From positions 248,001 to 312,000 of the forward strand of contig NZ_BSTN01000002.1 of the NCBI RefSeq assembly GCF_030269545.1: a DNA stretch of 64,000 nt, given 5' to 3'. The stretch comes from Actinomadura sp. NBRC 104425 (GTDB lineage: Bacteria; Actinomycetota; Actinomycetes; Streptosporangiales; Streptosporangiaceae). The notes below the pieces were generated by a model, which had not been told where the DNA came from, did no database searches, and saw only the letters and a list, made by a program, of their open reading frames with translations. This document shows positions 61,136 through 64,000 of the stretch, piece by piece (the first letter of the stretch is position 1; every line of letters begins with the position of its first letter). Position numbers and translations under genes: made by a program.

Positions 61136-61168
61136 GGGAGCGGGAGCGCCACGAGCGCTCCCGCTCCC
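61136..61168 (+). terminator. strong hairpin between livK and livH
   Basis: GGGAGCGGGAGCGC pairs perfectly with GCGCTCCCGCTCCC across a 5-nt loop (14-bp stem), 68 nt after the livK stop and 19 nt before the livH start. A weaker hairpin (GCCCTCG/CGAGGGC, 61094-61122) precedes it. It probably protects the livK mRNA or terminates part of the transcription, so that the binding protein is made in excess of the permease. Confidence 0.7.
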
Positions 61169-61187
61169 TTCAACAAAGGCTCCTAAG

Positions 61188-62153
61188 GTGTTCGAAGACT
61201 TCATCTCACAGTTCTGGCCGTCGACCATCGACGGCCTGGCGCTGGGTGCGATCTACGCGCTCGTCGCCCTCGGGTACACGATGGTCTACGGCGTGCTGCG
61301 GCTGATCAATTTCGCGCACGCGGATATCTTCATGGTCGGCACCTTCGCCGCGCTGGGCACGGTGCAGGTGCTGGGCGTGTCGGACGTGGGCGGCGCCGCG
61401 CTGATCGGTGTGGTGGCGCTGATGGCGGTGGTGGCGGCCGTGATCTCCGGCGGCGGGGCGATGCTGCTGGAGCTGGTGGCCTACCGGCCGCTGCGCAAGA
61501 AGGGGGCGTCGCGGCTGGCGGCGCTGATCTCGGCGATCGGCGCGTCGATCTTCCTGCAGCAGCTGTTCGCGACGCTGCTGGTCCCGGCGCTGTTCGGCAC
61601 CTCCAAGGAGGGCGGGCGGCTGCCGGTGGACGAGCACTTCGTGTCGCGCAGCAATGTCATCGACGCGGGGCCGATCGAGGTCAGCAACGACAAGCTGATC
61701 ATTTTCGTCGGCGCGATCGTGATGATGGTGGCGCTGGACCAGTTCGTGAACCGCACGCGGCTGGGCCGGGGCATCCGGTCGACCGCGCAGGACCCGGAGA
61801 CGGCGGTGTTGATGGGGGTCAACATCGACCGGGTGGTGTCGGTGACGTTCCTGGTGGGCGGCGCTATGGCGGGTGTCGCGGCGGCGCTGTACTTCCTGCG
61901 GTTCGAGCAGGCCTGGTACTTCACGGGCTTCCTGCTGGGCATCAAGGCGTTCACGGCGGCGGTGCTGGGCGGTATCGGCAACATCCGCGGGGCGCTGGTC
62001 GGCGGTTTCGCGCTCGGACTGTTTGAAATGTACGGTTCGAGCCTGTTCGGGTCCGAGTGGCGGGACGTCGTGGCGTTCTCGGTGCTGATCCTTGTCCTCA
62101 TGTTCCGTCCCACCGGCATTCTCGGTGAGTCTCTTCAACAGGCGCGCGCATGA
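61188..62153 (+). CDS. livH: branched-chain amino-acid ABC transporter permease LivH
   Basis: This integral membrane permease (321 aa) of the BPD_transp_2 family has about eight helices. It shows TIDGLALGAIYALVALGYTMVYGVLRLINFAHADIFMVG, the typical LivH N-terminus, and GRGIRSTAQDPETAVLMGVNIDRVVSVTFLVGGAMAGVA, which contains the coupling EAA-like loop. The GTG at 61188 has AAAGG upstream; a longer frame exists but lacks this. Its stop overlaps the livM ATG by 4 nt. Confidence 0.95.
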   Translation: MFEDFISQFWPSTIDGLALGAIYALVALGYTMVYGVLRLINFAHADIFMVGTFAALGTVQVLGVSDVGGAALIGVVALMAVVAAVISGGGAMLLELVAYRPLRKKGASRLAALISAIGASIFLQQLFATLLVPALFGTSKEGGRLPVDEHFVSRSNVIDAGPIEVSNDKLIIFVGAIVMMVALDQFVNRTRLGRGIRSTAQDPETAVLMGVNIDRVVSVTFLVGGAMAGVAAALYFLRFEQAWYFTGFLLGIKAFTAAVLGGIGNIRGALVGGFALGLFEMYGSSLFGSEWRDVVAFSVLILVLMFRPTGILGESLQQARA

Positions 62154-63322
62154 ACCTGACAAAGAACCACAAGGGCAACGGCGGGTCGCGGGCCGGGAGG
62201 CTGTCGCTGGACCCGGTGCGGGACTGGTGGGCGTCGGCGCCCCGCGAGGTGCGCTGGATCGTGTACCTGCTGCTGGTGGTCGGGGCGCTGGTGCTGCCGA
62301 GCGAGTCGATCGGGTCGTTCATGGCGCCCAGCGGCAGCGACTGGCCGACGATGCTGAGCGACCAGATCGGCATCTACGTGCTGCTGGCGCTGGGGCTGAA
62401 CGTGGTGGTCGGCATGGCCGGCCTGCTCGACCTGGGGTATGTGGCGTTCTACGCCGTGGGCGGGTACACGATCGGCATCTTCGCCACCAAGTACGGCTGG
62501 AACTTCTGGGAGACGCTGCTGCTGGCGATTGTGCTGGCGTCGCTGTCGGGGGTGATCCTGGGGGCGCCGACGCTGCGGCTGCGCGGCGACTACCTGGCGA
62601 TCGTGACGCTGGGGTTCGGTGAGATCGTCAAGCAGACGGCGGCCAACAGCGACTACGTCAACGGGCCGCGCGGCATCCAGGGCATTCCGCATCCGCCGTC
62701 GCTGTCGGAGTTCGAAGTTCTCGGCGTGCAGCCGCTGAAGTACGGGCTGCTGGACTCGCGGCCGTACTACTACATGCTGGTGGTCTTCATCGTGCTGACG
62801 ATCATCTTCGTCAAGCGGATGGAGAACAGCCGGGTGGGCCGGGCCTGGGCGGCGATCCGCGAGGACGAGGACGCGGCGGAGCTGATGGGCGTGCCGACGT
62901 TCCGGTTCAAGCTGGCGGCGTTCGCGATCGGCGCGGCGATCGGCGGCAGCGGCGGCGTGGTGTTCGCGGCCAAGCAGACGTCGATCAACCCGGAGAACTT
63001 CGTGTTCCTGGTGTCGGCGCTGATCCTGGCGTCGGTGGTGCTGGGAGGCTCGGGCAACATCCCGGGCGTGATACTGGGCGCGTTCATGCTGGCGTGGCTG
63101 CCGGAGCGGTTCCGGGAGCTGCAGGACTACCGGATGCTGCTGTTCGGTGCGGCGCTGGTGCTGATGATGGTGTTCCGTCCGGAGGGCCTGTGGCCGTCGC
63201 GGCGCCGCAAGGCGGAGCTGGAGGAGGGCACCGGCGGAATGGGCGGCATGGGCGCCGAGGTCGCGGCTCCGGCCGCGGTGGGCGCGGACGTCGCGGGCGA
63301 TGCCGCGGAGGTGAAGAAGTGA
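62150..63322 (+). CDS. livM: branched-chain amino-acid ABC transporter permease LivM
   Basis: This is the second permease subunit (390 aa) of the Liv transporter. It has a longer N-terminal cytoplasmic segment, then helices and LNVVVGMAGLLDLGYVAFYAVGGYT, GAPTLRLRGDYLAIVTLGFGEIVK, AWAAIREDEDAAELMGVPTFRFKLAAFAIGAAIGG and SALILASVVLGGSGNIPGVILGA. A Gly/Met/Ala-rich tail follows. It is coupled to both livH and livG by 4-nt overlaps. Confidence 0.95.
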   Translation: MNLTKNHKGNGGSRAGRLSLDPVRDWWASAPREVRWIVYLLLVVGALVLPSESIGSFMAPSGSDWPTMLSDQIGIYVLLALGLNVVVGMAGLLDLGYVAFYAVGGYTIGIFATKYGWNFWETLLLAIVLASLSGVILGAPTLRLRGDYLAIVTLGFGEIVKQTAANSDYVNGPRGIQGIPHPPSLSEFEVLGVQPLKYGLLDSRPYYYMLVVFIVLTIIFVKRMENSRVGRAWAAIREDEDAAELMGVPTFRFKLAAFAIGAAIGGSGGVVFAAKQTSINPENFVFLVSALILASVVLGGSGNIPGVILGAFMLAWLPERFRELQDYRMLLFGAALVLMMVFRPEGLWPSRRRKAELEEGTGGMGGMGAEVAAPAAVGADVAGDAAEVKK

Positions 63323-64000
63323 GCGAGGCTTCTCAGGGCGCCGCGGCCGCGGACAGGCCGGTGCTGCAGCTGCAGGACGTGACCATGCGCTTCGGCGGCG
63401 TGGTGGCGTTGAACGGGGTGTCGCTGGAGATCGGCAAGGGGGAGATCTTCGCCTTGATCGGTCCGAACGGCGCGGGCAAGACGACGGTGTTCAACGTCAC
63501 CACGGGCGTGTACCGGCCGAGCGAGGGGCGCGTGGTGTTCGACGGCACGCGCATCGACGGCAAGAAGCGGTTCGCGGTCACCAAGCTGGGGGTGGCGCGG
63601 ACGTTCCAGAACGTGCGGCTGTTCCACAACATGACGTCGCTGGAGAACGTCATGGTGGGGGCGGACGCGCATCACCGCACCGGGTTCGTGGGCGCGGCGC
63701 TGGGGCTGCCGTGGCATCGGCGTGAGGAGCGCGACGGCCGGGCCAAGGCGCGGGAGCTGCTGGAGTTCGTGGGCATTCCGCATCGGGGCGACGAGGCGGC
63801 CAAGAACCTGCCGTACGGCGACCAGCGGCGGCTGGAGATCGCGCGGGCGCTGGCGACCGATCCGAAGCTGCTGCTGCTGGACGAGCCGGCCGCGGGCATG
63901 AACCCGGCGGAGAAGATCGAGCTGCAGAAGCTGATCCGCAAGATCCGCGATTCGGGTCGCACGGTGCTGCTGATCGAGCACGACATGGGCCTGGTCATGG
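63319..64000 (+). CDS. livG: branched-chain amino-acid ABC transporter ATPase LivG, 3' end cut by window edge
   Basis: This is the first 227 codons of the LivG ATPase. Walker A is IGPNGAGKTTVFN, the Q-loop region is ARTFQNVRLFHNMTSLENVMVGA, the signature is LPYGDQRRLEIARAL, Walker B ends LLLLDEPAAGMNP, and the H-loop LLIEHDMGLVM is reached at the window edge. The signature YGDQR is the normal LivG variant of LSGGQ. GTG start overlapped with livM. livF is expected just beyond the edge. Confidence 0.95.
   Translation, partial: MSEASQGAAAADRPVLQLQDVTMRFGGVVALNGVSLEIGKGEIFALIGPNGAGKTTVFNVTTGVYRPSEGRVVFDGTRIDGKKRFAVTKLGVARTFQNVRLFHNMTSLENVMVGADAHHRTGFVGAALGLPWHRREERDGRAKARELLEFVGIPHRGDEAAKNLPYGDQRRLEIARALATDPKLLLLDEPAAGMNPAEKIELQKLIRKIRDSGRTVLLIEHDMGLVM

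Overview
The window is chromosomal DNA from a GC-rich actinomycete. The evidence is: GTG and TTG starts, 4-nt stop/start overlaps, a PHP-containing DnaE1, a his operon that uses a PriA-type isomerase, a TIGR02234/DUF2752/trpC-trpB-trpA/lgt/gltBD block, an ANTAR response regulator of the PdtaR type, and many start codons lying 6-8 nt after a TAnnnT box (leaderless transcription). Gene order and composition suggest the Streptosporangiales (an Actinomadura-like organism), but that is inference and was not tested by comparison. I saw no prophage, IS element, CRISPR array or obvious genomic island. The accessory signals are small ORFs, paralogue pairs, decayed genes, tandem repeats and regulatory structures set among housekeeping genes.

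Layout. 1-8.8 kb: a GNAT acetyltransferase (cut by the edge), an AraC regulator, dnaE1, then small genes (DUF6882, DUF2567, YbaK-type deacylase, LON-domain protein, PhzF-like isomerase). 8.8-14.2 kb: hisD-hisC-hisB-small membrane protein-hisH, then priA-hisF. 14.2-28.2 kb: mostly minus-strand genes. These are a CocE/NonD hydrolase, a copper-handling group (membrane protein, PCuAC lipoprotein, DyP peroxidase), an acyl-CoA dehydrogenase, a winged-helix protein, two small lipoproteins, a helical-repeat protein and a heterodimeric ABC exporter. 28.9-34.7 kb: cold-shock gene with a structured leader, hisI, TIGR02234 membrane protein, an atypical response regulator, DUF2752, a small ORF, trpC, a trpM-position small ORF, trpB, trpA. 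trpE is not in this block.

34.8-41.7 kb is an envelope region: VKOR, two tandem DsbA-like proteins, lgt with a long acidic tail, and two tandem paralogous single-pass proteins of unknown function, the second with Trp-Gln repeats. 42-48.1 kb: gltB-gltD (glutamate synthase). 48.2-56.1 kb: a second GNAT protein, small orphan genes, a CGNR regulator/tyrosine phosphatase pair, an orphan solute-binding lipoprotein, a SUFU-domain protein, a PhoX phosphatase preceded by a candidate PHO box, a frameshifted AraC regulator and a DJ-1/PfpI protein. 56.4-64 kb: pyk, a decayed Na+/alanine symporter gene, tRNA-Leu(CAA), pdtaR, and livK-livH-livM-livG running off the right edge.

Working together: the his and trp genes share PriA, which in actinobacteria also replaces TrpF. 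GltBD supplies glutamate for amino-acid synthesis and Liv imports branched-chain amino acids. VKOR reoxidises DsbA-type thiol oxidases for exported proteins, and Lgt lipidates the many lipoproteins encoded here.
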